This document shows positions 53,786-63,500 of a stretch of DNA of 64,000 nt, one piece after another. Both the position numbers and the translations under genes were made by a program. Location of the stretch: NCBI GenBank assembly GCA_021186555.1, contig JAJKFL010000026.1, forward strand, positions 5,161,709-5,225,708, in the 5' to 3' direction. Within the stretch, counting starts at the first letter, position 1; every line of letters starts with the position of its first letter. The notes below the pieces were generated by a model. It worked only from the letters and a program-made list of their open reading frames with translations. It was not told the DNA's origin and searched no databases. The DNA comes from Reticulitermes speratus (Eukaryota; Arthropoda; Insecta; Blattodea; Rhinotermitidae).

Positions 53786-54235
53786 TTTAATATCTGTTTG
53801 TCTAATGTTCTTATTAAGCAGTTTATACATTTGCATATGTGTCCAGGCCAAACACTTACAACAAGTTTTAAGTTATAATTGCCAGGTTTATCATGGAAAC
53901 TTATACAATATGGCACTTGTTACATAACTTCCATAAAATTTCCACTACTAGCAAATACATTTGTGAATAAATCATCCGACATAAGCTTGGACGTGCATGT
54001 TTGAAACTTCCTAAACAAATGTCTCTGTTGCTTTACCCCACGTTAAACAGTCGGCGAAACTGTTGGTCACGCGATTTGTTTCCAACAGTTTGTGTGCTAA
54101 ATTATGCTTTACTTGTCTTAGAAACACATTTCAACTACTACAAGTGTTCTTTTTCTGCAAGAATTTCACAGAAATTAGCTTCGTATAGAAACAAACTTCC
54201 CCGTGAAGTTTATAGTTATTTAACTACTACCTAAC
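53786..54235. other. No gene recognised
   Basis: A 77-codon frame (54001-54234) without a recognisable domain. Confidence 0.4.
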
Positions 54236-54580
54236 TCCATGGGGCAGAGTTTTTCAGAAGCAGACGGTTTCTCAGCTAGTCAATAAATTCCCTACATTTT
54301 ATGAAACCTGAAGCTTCACTACAATTTTCACAACAGCCAGCCACTTTTCCATATTTTGAGTTACATCAATCCAGTCAACGTCCCATCTTGTTTCTTGAAG
54401 ATATATTTTAACATTATATTTCCATCTACACCTAGGTCTTCCAAGTGGTCTCTTTTCCTCAGGTTTCCCCACAAAAATACCCTGTATGCACCTCTCCTGT
54501 CCCTCATACATGCCAGATGCCTCGGACCTCACATTCGTCTTGATTTGATCAACCGAATAAAGTTTGGCGAATCATAAGTT
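54236..54580 (-). mobile_element. LINE 3-prime end fragment
   Basis: Minus strand: GKPEEKRPLGRPRCRWKYNV, then QETRWDVDWIDVTQNMEKWL, stop, and the 3-prime UTR AAATGTAGGGAATTTATTGA, CTAGCTGAGAAACC, CTCTGCCCCATGGAGTTAGG. Same family as 11 kb but more diverged. Confidence 0.85.
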
Positions 54581-54955
54581 TCCTGCTGCGCAGTCTTTTC
54601 TCTCTTGTTACCTCGTCCCAGTTAGGCTAAGCATCCTCATCTAAAACCCCGCAATTTGGCTACTAAGAAAAAAACATCTTTATGGGATTCGAATCCTCAT
54701 TACTTTGACCAAAATATCTCCGTTATTTAATTCCCAGTTCAACACAATCCAAATGGTGACAACCAATCCCCCTTGAGGTCCAGTTTAATAATATTCTCCC
54801 ATTTAACCTATATTTTTCTACTGAATTCTTCGCCTTAAATATTACTATTAAAATTTTGTTTCATTTTCAAATTTTTACGCTTCTCATGTTTTCGAATATA
54901 GCCATCTCCTCTTCCTTATCGATAAACTGTGAAATTGTGCATTATAAACATTACT
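54581..54955. other. No gene recognised
   Basis: Unique AT-rich DNA. Confidence 0.4.
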
Positions 54956-55160
54956 TTTAATTGAATTATTTGTACCAACAAATGCACTAAGACAGTTTTT
55001 TCACTGTTTTCTTTATTATTACGATGCCCCAATGCAGAATAACTGCCGAAATGCGAATTGGGGCATCCTATAATAAAGAAAACAGTGAAAAAACTGTCTT
55101 AGTGCATTTGTTGGTACAAATAATTCAATTATAAAAAGATGCACGGTGAATATAAAGTGA
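54956..55160. mobile_element. Palindromic element, 71-bp arms
   Basis: Left arm TTGAATTATTTGTACCAACA to TACGATGCCCCA, right arm TGGGGCATCCTATAATAAAG to GGTACAAATAATTCAA, with a 26-nt centre that holds only half of a hammerhead (GCAGAATAACTGCCGAAATG). The end motif GATGCACGGTGAATATAAAG follows. It is the 53.6-kb type collapsed to its termini. Confidence 0.85.
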
Positions 55161-55228
55161 AGTCTATCACTTTTTAGTATTCACTCACTCAACCAACGAA
55201 TGCACTATTGTAATTAAACTCTCACCAG

Positions 55229-55273
55229 TACCCTACATATGTTTCGGCCCCATTGTGGCCATCATCAGGGGTA
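55229..55273 (-). ncRNA. Hammerhead ribozyme motif, five-bp stem I
   Basis: Minus strand: TACCC (55269-55273) with GGGTA (55229-55233); core CTGATGA (55262-55268); unpaired T; stem II GGCC/GGCC with an extendable loop; GAAA (55242-55245); ACATATGT; triplet GTA. Confidence 0.75.
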
Positions 55274-55339
55274 ACTTTTTATTATATATATATACTTCAC
55301 TTTACACTGTCCAATTTGGCACTGATTGTTCTGTCAGTG

Positions 55340-55670
55340 TTACTGACAGTAACACTGACAGAACAATGCACTATTAAACTGACAGTACAGTAACAGTAAC
55401 AGTAACACAGTAACACTGACAGAACCAACCTATTATAACTGACAGTAACAGTAACACAGTAACACTGACAGAACAATCACTATATGACAGTACAGTAACA
55501 AGTACACTGAAGAATGCACTATTAAACTGACAGTAACAGTAACACAGTAACACTGACAGAACAATGCACTATTATGACGACAGTAACAGTAACACAGTAA
55601 CACTGACAGAACAATGCACTATTATAACTAACAGTAACAGTAACACAGTAACACTGACAGAACAATAGTG
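55340..55670. repeat. About 50-bp minisatellite, seven units
   Basis: ACAGTAACACTGACAGAACA and GACAGTAACAGTAAC recur. Units vary in length (about 43-64 bp) through small gaps. Hexamer sub-repeats CAGTAA occur inside. Minus-strand frames are artefacts. Confidence 0.9.
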
Positions 55671-55723
55671 GAATAACAGTGCCAAATTGGACAGTGTAAA
55701 GTGAAGTATATATATAACAAGTT

Positions 55724-55766
55724 ACCCTGATGATGGCCACAATGGGGCCGAAACATATGTAGGGTA
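55724..55766 (+). ncRNA. Hammerhead ribozyme motif, stem I shortened
   Basis: CTGATGA 55727-55733; GGCC/GGCC stem II; GAAA 55750-55753; ACATATGT; GGGTA 55762-55766. It has one C fewer before the core than its inverted partner, so stem I pairs less well. Confidence 0.62.
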
Positions 55767-55850
55767 CTGGTGAGAGTTTAATTATAATAGTGGATTCGTT
55801 GGTTGAGTGAGTGAATACGAATACTAAGATGTATGGTGAACACAAAATTA

Positions 55851-56320
55851 AAAAAAATCCCTTTTTTACTCCTGCCTCATTTATTTTCCTAATTTCTTGG
55901 ACATGTTACTTCATTTCCTTGATAAATATCTCCTAGTTCTTGGGGAGAGACGATTAATGAAAGGATTTAGAAATAAGTTTTGAGGACATAATGCCATTTT
56001 AAAGTACAGACATTTAACTAACAAACTCATGTATCAGAAATAGAAACTTTTCATAGAAATATTATGAAAGCCCAGCTCTGGAATCAATCCCGAGCCAGTT
56101 ACATCCAATTATAATAATCAAAACCCGACCCTGTAAACTTATCGTAAGCCTGTTTCCCCATTTACATCTCGGTCTTGCAAGTGGAGGTTTTCAAAATTTT
56201 CCCGTAATAGATTTCCCTTTCGCCTACACTAACAACGTGAATAGCCCTTCCTTACTTAGAATAATGTCTCTGCATTTGACTTGAATATATGACGTACAAA
56301 TTAAAAATGTCACTGTCCAC
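55851..56320. other. No gene recognised
   Basis: Unique AT-rich DNA. Confidence 0.4.
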
Positions 56321-56324
56321 ATTT

Positions 56325-56590
56325 GAAGGTATATGGGGGGACTAGAGGTATTGCTCCAGGGGAAAAAATCCCGGTATCAATTGAATATATAGCTGGATGG
56401 ATCACAGATATTTCGGTAAGTCTTGGAGAAAGTATTTCAGTTAAGATATTTAGACTGGATTGAGTTTCGAACCCACAACCTTTCGAATAGAAAAAAAAAT
56501 ACCTACCCTGGACTGCAGTAACGTCTCTCTCATAAGCACAAGCACGTTATTGCAATGCCGCAGGAATATGTGCGTAGCGCCGTTCCCAGA
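56325..56590 (-). mobile_element. Possible SINE, strongly degenerate
   Basis: Minus strand GGTTGTGGGTTCGAAACTCA (near 56460-56481) is B-box-like, and GAAGGTATATGGGGGGACTA with GAGGTATTGCTCC near 56326-56360 is like the SINE-A tail. Opposite-strand frames here are incidental. Confidence 0.4.
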
Positions 56591-57314
56591 GACAAGTAAC
56601 AATCTAAATTTGTTAGCTCTGTCACACCAGGCTGGCAACGTGCATTTTTCACAACCTGATGCACAAACATTGCTTAAGGGACCCCAGACACAACTCACTG
56701 GTGCCCTGCTTGAGGCTGGCTAACAAAAAAAAAAAAAAAGCCGTTTCGCTGCTGTAACTGATTAAGACAAGCAGCCCGGAGGTGAAAATTCCATTAATCG
56801 TGTTTGTTGGTGGGTTAAAGCGACTGTTTGCTCTGGTCCCTCCAAATTAAAGCGCTATCTGTCAGCGGACGCCTAGCTGCAGGCCGACCCTCTCTCAGCG
56901 AGGGTCGAGGTTAGTAAGTCAGCTCCAGATTTCAGGAATCGGTGACGGACCGCAGAGTAAACACCAATCCAAATGATTGCAAGTTCCCTGTATATAGAAC
57001 ATGCCATTGCATTAGTAAGACCTCGTCTCTTTTATTAAAACACAACACAACTCCTCTCAGGCTATTTGCACTGACGAATGACGTTTAAAACTCTGAAAAA
57101 AGACCGCTTCGTCCTGTGTTCTTTAAAGAGTTCAAATGTGTTCGTCAGGAGGAAAAAATTCTTATGCTGTACCAACTTATTGTAGCCCTGCAAATACTTT
57201 AAAACTTCATACAGAGGTATTTGTACCGGAAAAACTGAGCGCGTGAGTACCTGAAATGTGTCTTTCCTCATTTCACATAACAGAGGTAAAAATTAAAGTT
57301 CACCCTATAGCTTA
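56591..57314. other. No gene; GC-moderate unique region
   Basis: 56740-56970 (CAGCCCGGAGGTGAAAATTC, CATTAATCGTGTTTGTTGGT, GCGCTATCTGTCAGCGGACG) is unique, mixed-composition DNA free of the window's repeats. A conserved non-coding element is possible but not shown. Confidence 0.4.
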
Positions 57315-57315
57315 C

Positions 57316-57430
57316 CATGAAGGCCCAGAGAGGGAGTAGAGTTATAAATCTACTCTTTCTTTAACCTCGGCGCTAGATGGAGGTGGGTGGTCAAAGTAAA
57401 GCCTCGGCAGATTTATCCTCCGGGACACAA
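57316..57430 (-). mobile_element. SINE-A tail fragment
   Basis: CATGAAGGCCCAGAGAGGGA, GTAGAGTTATAAATCTACTC, TTTCTTTAACCTCGGCGC, TAGATGGAGGTGGGTGGTC: the 3-prime 100 bp of SINE-A, well preserved. Confidence 0.72.
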
Positions 57431-57602
57431 CACTGTCTATTTGTTTTTCCCGTAACTTAGCATCAAGATGTGGCCAATCAGAATCGATATTTCGTAAACG
57501 TCGAGATATCATTTTATGTCAGTCTCACCGTTCATTTTACGATTAAAAGTTTAAAAAACCAATACAATGCACTTCACTTTCACTGTAATATGTATTAATT
57601 AA

Positions 57603-57645
57603 CCCCTACATATGTTTCGGTTTACGTAAAACCATCTTCAGGGGG
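57603..57645 (-). ncRNA. Hammerhead ribozyme motif
   Basis: Minus strand: CCCC (57642-57645) with GGGG (57603-57606); CTGAAGA (57635-57641); unpaired T; stem II GGTTT/AAACC; GAAA (57615-57618); ACATATGT; triplet GTA. Confidence 0.75.
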
Positions 57646-57845
57646 GTCAAAACTACGTTGTATCACATCCAATGTTAATACAAGTTAAATATTGTGCAAT
57701 GTCGTGCATGTGATTACAGTCACTGTCAAATCAGAGTTAAAAACGTATAAAATGTTGTATAATTTGACAGTGACTGTAATAACATGCAAGATATTGCACA
57801 ATATTTAAACTTGTATTAACATTGGATGTGATGTAAAGTAGTTTT

Positions 57846-57892
57846 GACCCCCTGAAGATGGTTTTACGTAAACCGAAACATATGTAGGGGTT
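57846..57892 (+). ncRNA. Hammerhead ribozyme motif, six-bp stem I
   Basis: GACCCC 57846-57851 with GGGGTT 57887-57892 (one G-T wobble); CTGAAGA 57852-57858; unpaired T; stem II GGTTT/AAACC; GAAA 57875-57878; ACATATGT; cleavage predicted after A57886. It is the best-paired copy in the window. Confidence 0.8.
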
Positions 57893-57955
57893 AATTAATA
57901 CATATTAAAGTGAAAGTGAAGTGCATTGTGTTGGGGTTTTTTTTAAACTTTTAGT

Positions 57956-60014
57956 CGAGGTATCATATTTCTTGTGTCTACGTCAACTCTTTCTTCGGCC
58001 TCAGTTCGTACACCACAAGAAACCACAGTCTGCCCCAAATATAAAAACTAATCACAGAGAGATATCAGAAATGCGCCTAGATAATCAAGTCTTCTTTCTT
58101 GTCCACTTTTAACCAAAATTTTTGCGGTAAGACAAATCTCTGTAAAAACCCCAAATATGAAATCTAAGGAAAACCGGACGATGGGAGTTACCCGTGTACA
58201 TTCGGACAGACGAACGGACATGACGAGACTAGTACTCATTTTTCGCAACCCCCTCCACCCCATTTCCTGTTTATAATGCAGTGCAAACAAAAAAGGAAAC
58301 GCTATCACTTGTTCAAATCCAGATACCCTTTTTGAGAGCCCCTTTCCAGACAGAGAAGAATGAAGACTTGAGGGCTGGCTCTCGCGTACCTTATTAACGG
58401 CCGCCATGCCGGCGTTTTATGTTACTGCCGGGCCTCGCTCGCTTCTCCTGGTGGTATACGAGCCAGGAGCACACATTACATTACAATGCAATGCTAGCTT
58501 CAAGGAAGGAAAAAAAAAGCAGGAAAACAGAGAAAGGAAAATTGCCAGCACTTGTTTCAAAGGATGGCATAGCGACCCCATTGGGAGAAATTTCGGCTCA
58601 CGTTTTAAATTGCCGACTCCTTTCTTTATTTCTCTTTTGCCCCTCCCCCCTCCCCCTTCTACCTGTTTTCTTTTAGTTTTCTTCTATTGCAATATTTTAA
58701 TGATGCACAACGCACTTTCTGCCTTCGTCATAAAATGTTCATATTCGCTCAGTATTCGAAGAAGAAAATCTGCTCTATTCGTACAAGTTTGCTCTCTAAG
58801 TGGCCCGTATCTGGCTGTTTATAAAGGCGAAATTACTACTGTGCGTAAGCACCGTGCCAAAACGGCGCAGAGATGAAGGATAATGCATTCTAAAGAATGC
58901 GCCACTCTGTGGATGCAAGCGGTCGTTTTTTGTTTCAGAGTACGTGTTGGGTATGGGGGTCAGTGGACACTTGGAGAATTTCTTGACGAGGTGGCGAAAA
59001 GAAACATCCACTTTATGGGACTCGATGCGACTCTGTGTGGTAGAGAGATCAACAAGTTTCGGAGGAAAATCCTGCCTCTGTGTACAGGATATTATTCTAA
59101 ATGAAAAACAAAATGGATTAAAATGTTCCTCCGAAAGGTTGGTAAACGTGTTTCAAAATCCAGGGAGTGACATTCCAAAAAAAAAAATATATATATTATT
59201 CTGCTCTGGATATGGAGGTAGCAGGCTACTCCAAAATGATGGTACACGGCGTCATATCCCAAAACACAGCAACTTTCCTAGACGTTGCCCTAAGAAACTG
59301 AAATCTCAAGACAGATTCCTGCCTCTCACCTGAATCGAAAACCAGACAGTTTACGGATTAAATGTGCCTTTTAAATTTATTACCGAATACACTGTCACTT
59401 AAACGTTAGTCAAGTGGTAAGCTTATGTACCGCTAGACTGAAAATCTAAAAAACAAATTCTGCGTTTTTTTCCTTACAGTTTATCTATGCATTTCCTATG
59501 ACGCTTACAGTAAGTACCGAGCATTTCTTTCAACTTTACAAGATTGGTTGTAACGGAAGCACTCTCTGTTCTCTGTGAGGTACGAAAAACATTTTTCTAT
59601 ATTACGTAGATTATTTTCGGTCATTTAAATGTTAATACAAAATTTCGTATTGGTTTACCAGTTACTTAAACAAGCTTTTTAATTACAGAGTTATGTAATA
59701 GACTTGGAGGTACAGCAATTTGTTTGTAAGCATCCCAAGGTCTTATCCTGTCGTGTGGCAGACTATCCGGTTAGCACAAACTCACGCACAAACATCTTAT
59801 TTATATAATATCATTTTCAACACATCGCCCTTCTATTTCTAAGTGTACCGAATATTCCCTTCCTTTCAGGTTTTCTGGTTTGGAAATCTAAACCGTTACG
59901 TGCCGCACAAAAAACCACGTACAGAATGTAAAAATTGCCATTAGTTGTGCTCAGGTACGCCACTTGGTGCCTTTTTCTAGAGGAAAAACTATAACGAAAG
60001 TTTGGATAAAAATA
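57956..60014. other. Two kb of repeat-poor DNA without a supported gene
   Basis: Frames of 119-156 codons occur at 58048-58407 (minus), 58406-58876 (plus) and 58944-59333 (plus). None shows a domain, periodicity or splice-bounded structure I can defend, and they overlap each other on both strands. CGGCGTCATATCCCAAAACA at about 59239 matches the inverted TGGGATATGACGCCGTG of the 40.15-kb half element, a likely foldback fragment. Confidence 0.45.
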
Positions 60015-60199
60015 GATTCGAACTCGGTTATAACGTCATGAAAGGGACTGAATATTATGTGTCGTTATAAACGAGCGTTGTTATAACCGAGTAGTGTAAC
60101 GTTATGGTTAATAGTGAGGAATTAATTGGTACCACAGAATGTCTGACGTTATAGACGAAATGTCGTATAAACCGATGTTGTTATAAGCGAGTTCGGCTG
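60015..60199. mobile_element. Pogo/Tigger-like MITE, inverted copy
   Basis: The reverse of 16018-16202: TTCGAACTCGGTTATAACGT, CATGAAAGGGACTGAATATT, GAGGAATTAATTGGTACCAC, GTTATAAGCGAGTTCGGCTG. Both copies are about 185 bp. Confidence 0.8.
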
Positions 60200-60261
60200 T
60201 GTTTATAATTTAAGATAGGGAGAAAAATGATAGATTATTAATAAAAGAAGTTTAACTAGCC

Positions 60262-60445
60262 CCTTAAAGCGTAGTCTTTCTTGAGAAGCTAATACTTCCG
60301 CAGCTATTCAAGATGCTTTCCGCGTTTATGAAAAAGAAGGTTTATTACCGTATTAACAAAAGCCCGGCACCTGTCTCTACTCTGACTTAGATCATTCTTG
60401 CCCACGCCTCCCCTTTCAATTATCCCATTTCCTAGAGAGAAATTT
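60262..60445 (-). mobile_element. LINE 3-prime end fragment, degenerate
   Basis: Minus strand: AGAGACAGGTGCCGGGCTTT, TGTTAATACGGTAATAAACC, AAACGCGGAAAGCATCTTGA, TTAGCTTCTCAAGAAAGACT, aligning with the LINE tails at 11.4 and 30.1 kb. Confidence 0.75.
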
Positions 60446-60496
60446 TAATAATTTCATCGCATGATGCCAAAAATTACATACCATAAAACAGACTTT

Positions 60497-60786
60497 TGAG
60501 TATCACAAATATTTTCATGGCTCAACAGCCTCTAGTGGGCCAGGGCCTCCTCACTATCGACGCTTCACGATCACACACTTTTTAGACACACCACACTCGG
60601 TAGGACTCCTCTGGACGAGTGATCAGCCCGTCGCAGAGACCTCTACATGACAACACACAACACTCACAACAGACAAACATCCATGCCCCCGGTGGGATTC
60701 GAACCCACAATCCCAGTAAGCGAGCGACCGTAGACCCACGCCTTAGACCGCGCGGCCACTGCGATCTGTTCTCAGTATCAAATAGC
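60497..60786 (-). mobile_element. SINE-B
   Basis: SINE at about 60511-60773. Head CAGATCGCAGTGGCCGCGCG at right, B box GTGGGTTCGAATCCCACC, full body. An imperfect duplication around GAGTATCACAAATA (left) and CAGTATCAAATAG (right) is plausible. Confidence 0.88.
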
Positions 60787-62249
60787 TGATGTAAGCTAGT
60801 ACCGTCTTTCCCGCCTCAGTAAAACGCCACATTTGATAAGAGGCATTCTGTAATTCGCAAGGTGTCTTTTCGGGTTTAATAAAATTCGACCTTCCGGTGT
60901 TAAGATGCAGGGTGAATTTTGGGGGCATATTTCAGGGGAAAATATGTATTATAAGGGGGGAATAGGGTGTTTTATTCAAAATGCTTATGCTTTGGTAGCA
61001 ATATTCCATCAAAGTGAAGTTATGCGTTATTTCCAGGTCTCTCCACTTACTGCAAGTGAATTGTCAGCCCCATGTTCACAAGACATATATGTTCTAAAAT
61101 GTGCGAGACAGAGCTACAAGGGTATTTCTCCCCTGCTGTGGTTGCACCCCAAGTTACGCTGGATTTGTCTTAAAGCCGATGATTGCATCTTGTTGACGTG
61201 GCGTAGCCTAATCTAGTTTTTGCAAGGGTCTTTGTCGTTACGAGTTAGCGTCAATACGCGGCCATCACACCATCAGCTCCTTTGGTTTTGTCTCCGAAAA
61301 AAAAATATATATGTCTTCGTGTCACTGAAAAATCCGTCCCGGTTCTTTTTTTGAATTCCTTCCCACGGCACAGTCTTAGTCGGATGAATTCAGTCAATAT
61401 CTTCACGCCCTTTTTCATCCACTTTCCATTTCAACATTATTATATAACGTTTTATGACGATCGGTCCAACTGATCTTCTCCACCATTCCCAGCACTACAT
61501 TTCAAAACTTTCAACGTATTCCTGATCTACTTTCTGAAAAGTGTCCTAGATTCAGCATCGTGCAAAGAGAACATTTTACGCATAACAAATTAAACAGCAG
61601 ACAAAAAGCCACACAACTGACCATATTGATTTGGAGTGAAAAGTTTTTAAACAGCTGCAAATGATAAGGGCACCCTAGCCCTGAAATTAGGTGGGTAATG
61701 CCAACGCATCAACTGCATGATAACAGACAAATGCCGTTGGTAATTGGTTCCGAAAGGGTGCCCTCAATGGCTTTGTGTTCTAATATCGCAATAATCTGTG
61801 ATGTACTCCTAACGACTGCATCACACACGCTACAAATTGTATTTGGGACCGGCACACTTTACCCTGCATTTGCTGTAATGTAAGTGCTTTGTGCAAATTG
61901 GCGGCTGATTTCATCGGCGGGCGATCATTCTCTGGGGGCTTAGCCGAACGTAGCTGAGTGCCACTCGCAAGGAGTCATTGTCTGCCCGACGAGCAGCATC
62001 AACAAATGACAGTTTTTGTTCTATATTTTATTTTGGGGTAGTGGCGGTTCAAGATTGTTATAATGTAACAAGTAGTAAGAACATAGAGCAGTGGGGGGTA
62101 ACATTTTTGTTGCGAAACTAAACTTCGCACAGCTTGTCAATAAATCCAACTTCTCTGGAACCCGAAATTTTTGTGGAATTCATCACGTTGTGACATATCA
62201 TATTAACTTTGACACACGTGCTACCGCCAACCACAGCAAATTTTACTAT
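60787..62249. other. Repeat-poor unique DNA, no supported gene
   Basis: A 103-codon frame (60905-61216) has no recognised domain. 61630-62000 (AACAGCTGCAAATGATAAGG, GGCACCCTAGCCCTGAAATT, GAGTGCCACTCGCAAGGAG) is mixed-composition unique sequence that might be regulatory. Nothing decisive. Confidence 0.4.
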
Positions 62250-62545
62250 TTTTGTCAATTTATGCTACATGTTTCGGCTGGGGCGAATATTCTCAGGCAT
62301 TTAAATGCATGACTTTAATCCCCAAAATAAAATGCATATATATATATATATAATAAAATAAAATGCATAAATATACAGGGCATACACAAAAGAATGGTGC
62401 GGTTTCAATAGTATTCACTATTGAAACCGCACCATTCTTTTGTGTATACCCTGTATATATGCATTTTATTTTGGGTTTTAAAGTCATGCATTTAAATGCC
62501 TTAGAATAATCGGCCCAACCAAAACATGTAACATATATTGAAGAA
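62250..62545. mobile_element. Degenerate hammerhead foldback with MITE at its centre
   Basis: Left TATGCTACATGTTTCGGCTG, GCATTTAAATGCATGACTTT; the right mirror has AAAGTCATGCATTTAAATGC and CCAAAACATGTAACATA. Both ribozyme cores have lost the consensus. A 78-bp MITE occupies the TA-rich loop. Confidence 0.8.
62376..62453. mobile_element. 78-bp palindromic MITE
   Basis: Third copy of the CAGGGCATACACAAAAG hairpin, TA on both sides. The arms are perfectly paired over most of their length, with only one mismatch near the tips. Confidence 0.93.
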
Positions 62546-62565
62546 ACTAATACAATTAACCTTGA

Positions 62566-62790
62566 TTTCAGGTTTCCGCTGCGATGTTGATGAGATCTGC
62601 GCTCTTCTGGGATATTACGCGGCCTCGTGTGGTAATTGTTTACCGACGTTTCGGGACAACATGTCGGTCCCATCTTGACGGGTCAAGAGTCGTGAAGATG
62701 GAACCGACACGTTGTCCCGAAACGTCGGTAAACAATTACCACACGACGCCGAGTAATATCCCAGAAGAACGCAGATCCCTAACATAATTA
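62566..62790. mobile_element. Foldback element, GACGTTTCGG family
   Basis: The left end ATTTCAGGTTTCCGCTGCGA matches 20868 onward. Arms GATCTGCGCTCTTCTGGGAT, GTGGTAATTGTTTACCGACG, TTTCGGGACAAC mirrored to GAACGCAGATC. The GAAACGTC half of a hammerhead is kept in both arms; the core half is not consensus. Confidence 0.8.
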
Positions 62791-63249
62791 GTTGTTGTTG
62801 GCGGCATTACGTATGTCCATGTTAACCTGAACTTCACTGCCCTACTTACAAAAGCCCCATTTGGTTATTTTCTTCCTCTTGTGCCGTGCATTTTCGGCCT
62901 GTCTTGGGGCCATGGCCTCCTCGCTGCCGGAGATTCGAAAAAGTTGATTTTGTAAGAGGTAAGGAATTCGGCCTCACGTTTAATCCCCAACCTGGAGAAG
63001 CAGGGTACCTGTCTTTGTCTGGCAATTCGCTTGATACCTGTCACGCACACGTGACCCTAAGCACTTCTAGAATGTTACCGGTATAGCTTTTGATTGATGC
63101 CTGAAAGCTCCCACGCCAGCCTAAATATGCCTTCTACAAGGTGGAGACACCATCGAGGGGCTCCGTTAGGGCATAGTTTGCCTTCAACCAGCTTACCGGA
63201 AAAAACCCCAGTACCATATTTATTTATATGAAGCATAAGTAAGGTTGTC
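62791..63249. other. No gene recognised
   Basis: Opposite-strand short frames at 62865-63086 lack domains. Confidence 0.4.
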
Positions 63250-63500
63250 CTAGCGGAAGAGTAGAGGTATAGCTCCACTTATTCATAACCTCAGCACTAG
63301 ACAGAGCTGTGTGATCAGCTTCACGCTACGGCCGACTTACTCCAGGAAAAGAGCGCATGGTCCATATTAAATAGCAGATTTGCGTGTGTTCCCAAACCCA
63401 GTCTGAAAGTTCTAGAAAAGATAAAGTGTCTTGCCTCTGTCAGGAATCGAACCACGATTCCTCGGTCTTACAACGCGTAGCCCAGTTACAATAACTATTA
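63250..63500 (-). mobile_element. SINE-A
   Basis: Tail GTAGAGGTATAGCTCCACTT at left, CTCAGCACTAGACAGAGC, B box region AGGAATCGAACCACGATTCC reversed near 63440, head near 63490 with GTTACAATAACTATTAAGCG. Moderately diverged. Confidence 0.75.

Larger units (their letters stand above)
55160..55850. mobile_element. Hammerhead foldback with minisatellite in its loop
   Basis: Left arm: TAGTATTCACTCACTCAACC, AACGAATGCACTATTGTAAT, ribozyme, TATACTTCACTTTACACTGT, CCAATTTGGCACTG. The right arm mirrors this to GATTCGTTGGTTGAGTGAGT and GATGTATGGTGAACAC (end motif). The loop is a 50-bp tandem array. Confidence 0.88.
57548..57955. mobile_element. Foldback element, about 400 bp, two intact hammerheads
   Basis: Nearly palindromic from end to end. 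Outer arms AAGTTTAAAAAACCAATACA and AATGCACTTCACTTTCACTG mirror GTGAAAGTGAAGTGCATTGT; inner arms ACATCCAATGTTAATACAAG and TTGACAGTGACTGTAAT mirror as well. The small centre is around 57735-57760. Confidence 0.9.

Noticed and set aside
58048-59333. Overlapping frames of 119-156 codons as possible exons
   Set aside because: They overlap on both strands, have no recognised domain or repeated motif, and no splice-site pattern I could defend.
4653-60928. Candidate tRNA genes suggested by A and B boxes
   Set aside because: Each lies at the head of a SINE with family-specific body, tail and usually a target duplication; none keeps a full cloverleaf I could draw.
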